A stretch of DNA of 64,000 nucleotides from G963662675 sp963676845 (GTDB taxonomy: Bacteria > Bacteroidota > Bacteroidia > Bacteroidales > Prolixibacteraceae). Each line of letters begins with the position of its first letter. The first letter of the stretch is position 1. Positions 63,995 through 64,000 of the stretch are shown piece by piece. Location of the stretch: positions 1 to 64,000 of the forward strand of contig CAXXKK010000026.1 in assembly GCA_963676845.2 (NCBI GenBank). The letters run 5' to 3'. The position numbers and the translations under genes were made by a program. The notes below the pieces were generated by a model, which searched no databases, was not told where the DNA came from, and saw nothing but the letters and a program-made list of their open reading frames with translations.

Positions 63995-64000
63995 GTTTGC

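Larger units (their letters stand above)
53167..64000. mobile_element. Integrative element in tRNA-Leu (satellite/PICI-like plan), right end outside the window
   Basis: The element starts at the tRNA-Leu 3' end and runs past the window edge. It holds a tyrosine recombinase at the far end, an XRE repressor divergent from an excisionase-like gene, a helicase-like ATPase, iteron-type repeats and a Toprim primase-like gene. It also has a small membrane/coiled-coil operon and cargo (putAbiC, Fic). No relaxase, conjugation, capsid or terminase gene is seen. If attR lies just beyond the integrase, the total is about 11-12 kb, in the range of phage satellites. Integrase and Fic frames are each broken once. 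Confidence 0.75.

Noticed and set aside
1..64000. Insertion sequences or transposases
   Set aside because: No transposase-like protein or terminal inverted repeat pair with target duplication was seen.

Overview
The window looks like a chromosome segment of an AT-rich Bacteroidota bacterium, probably of the Bacteroidales/Marinilabiliales type. The reasons are SusC-type TonB receptors with a CarboxypepD_reg-like front end, DUF4271 next to hemD and rnpA, DUF4421 and PorT-like barrels, no Shine-Dalgarno sequences, and TAnnTTTG promoter -7 elements. Genes are close-packed and sit on both strands.

Region by region: (1) 1-9.4 kb holds the 5' part of a polysaccharide flippase, a frameshifted glutaminyl-peptide cyclotransferase lipoprotein, ruvB, a receiver-domain regulator, and the co-directional block DUF4175-like protein / HATPase / ybeY / mnmG. 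A perfect parS-like palindrome starts one base after mnmG. (2) 9.5-20.9 kb holds adenine deaminase, uvrC, rsgA, exonuclease III, DUF4421 (with two more parS-like sequences inside), threonine dehydrogenase, a periplasmic thioredoxin, cysS and an OmpP1/FadL porin. Two copies of an 82-83 bp palindromic intergenic repeat lie here. (3) 20.9-31.5 kb holds two sensor kinases, a COG2108-like radical SAM protein, pepE, a beta-barrel protein, rnpA, hemD, DUF4271 and a tRNA-dihydrouridine synthase. Eight single-base frameshifts fall in five of these genes, including the essential rnpA, which points to base-calling errors in the assembly. (4) 31.9-38.1 kb is a TolC / adaptor / RND efflux operon ending in a PII-like gene and a DUF2892 gene. 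(5) 38.1-53 kb holds polA with queD, an ArsR regulator, a polyprenyl synthase, dtd-mazG-deoC, a TonB receptor, lipoate ligase, an MG2-type surface protein, an STN/double-retropepsin/PDZ protein and a small barrel protein, then tRNA-Leu(CAA).

(6) From the 3' end of tRNA-Leu(CAA) at about 53.17 kb to beyond 64.0 kb lies an integrative element. On the minus strand it carries a small-membrane-protein/coiled-coil operon, a small HTH protein, a Toprim primase-like protein, a helicase-like ATPase and an excisionase-like HTH gene. This HTH gene is divergent from an XRE repressor. Cargo follows on the plus strand: two unknown genes, a putAbiC-type abortive-infection protein and a Fic protein. A tyrosine recombinase lies at the far end. 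Two separate intergenic regions carry iteron-like repeats. The plan (int, cargo, XRE divergent from xis-like, rep and pri with iterons, att in a tRNA, roughly 11-12 kb) resembles phage-inducible chromosomal islands, but no packaging gene is visible. This is the best candidate for an undescribed system.

How the parts may work together: the XRE/xis switch with its TTTAAACTA operators would control the leftward replication operon, whose primase and helicase would act on the TGTAAAC iterons between them. The integrase would excise and insert the element at tRNA-Leu. The putAbiC and Fic genes would be anti-phage or stress cargo. Everything is inferred by reading the sequence and its translations; no database search was made.
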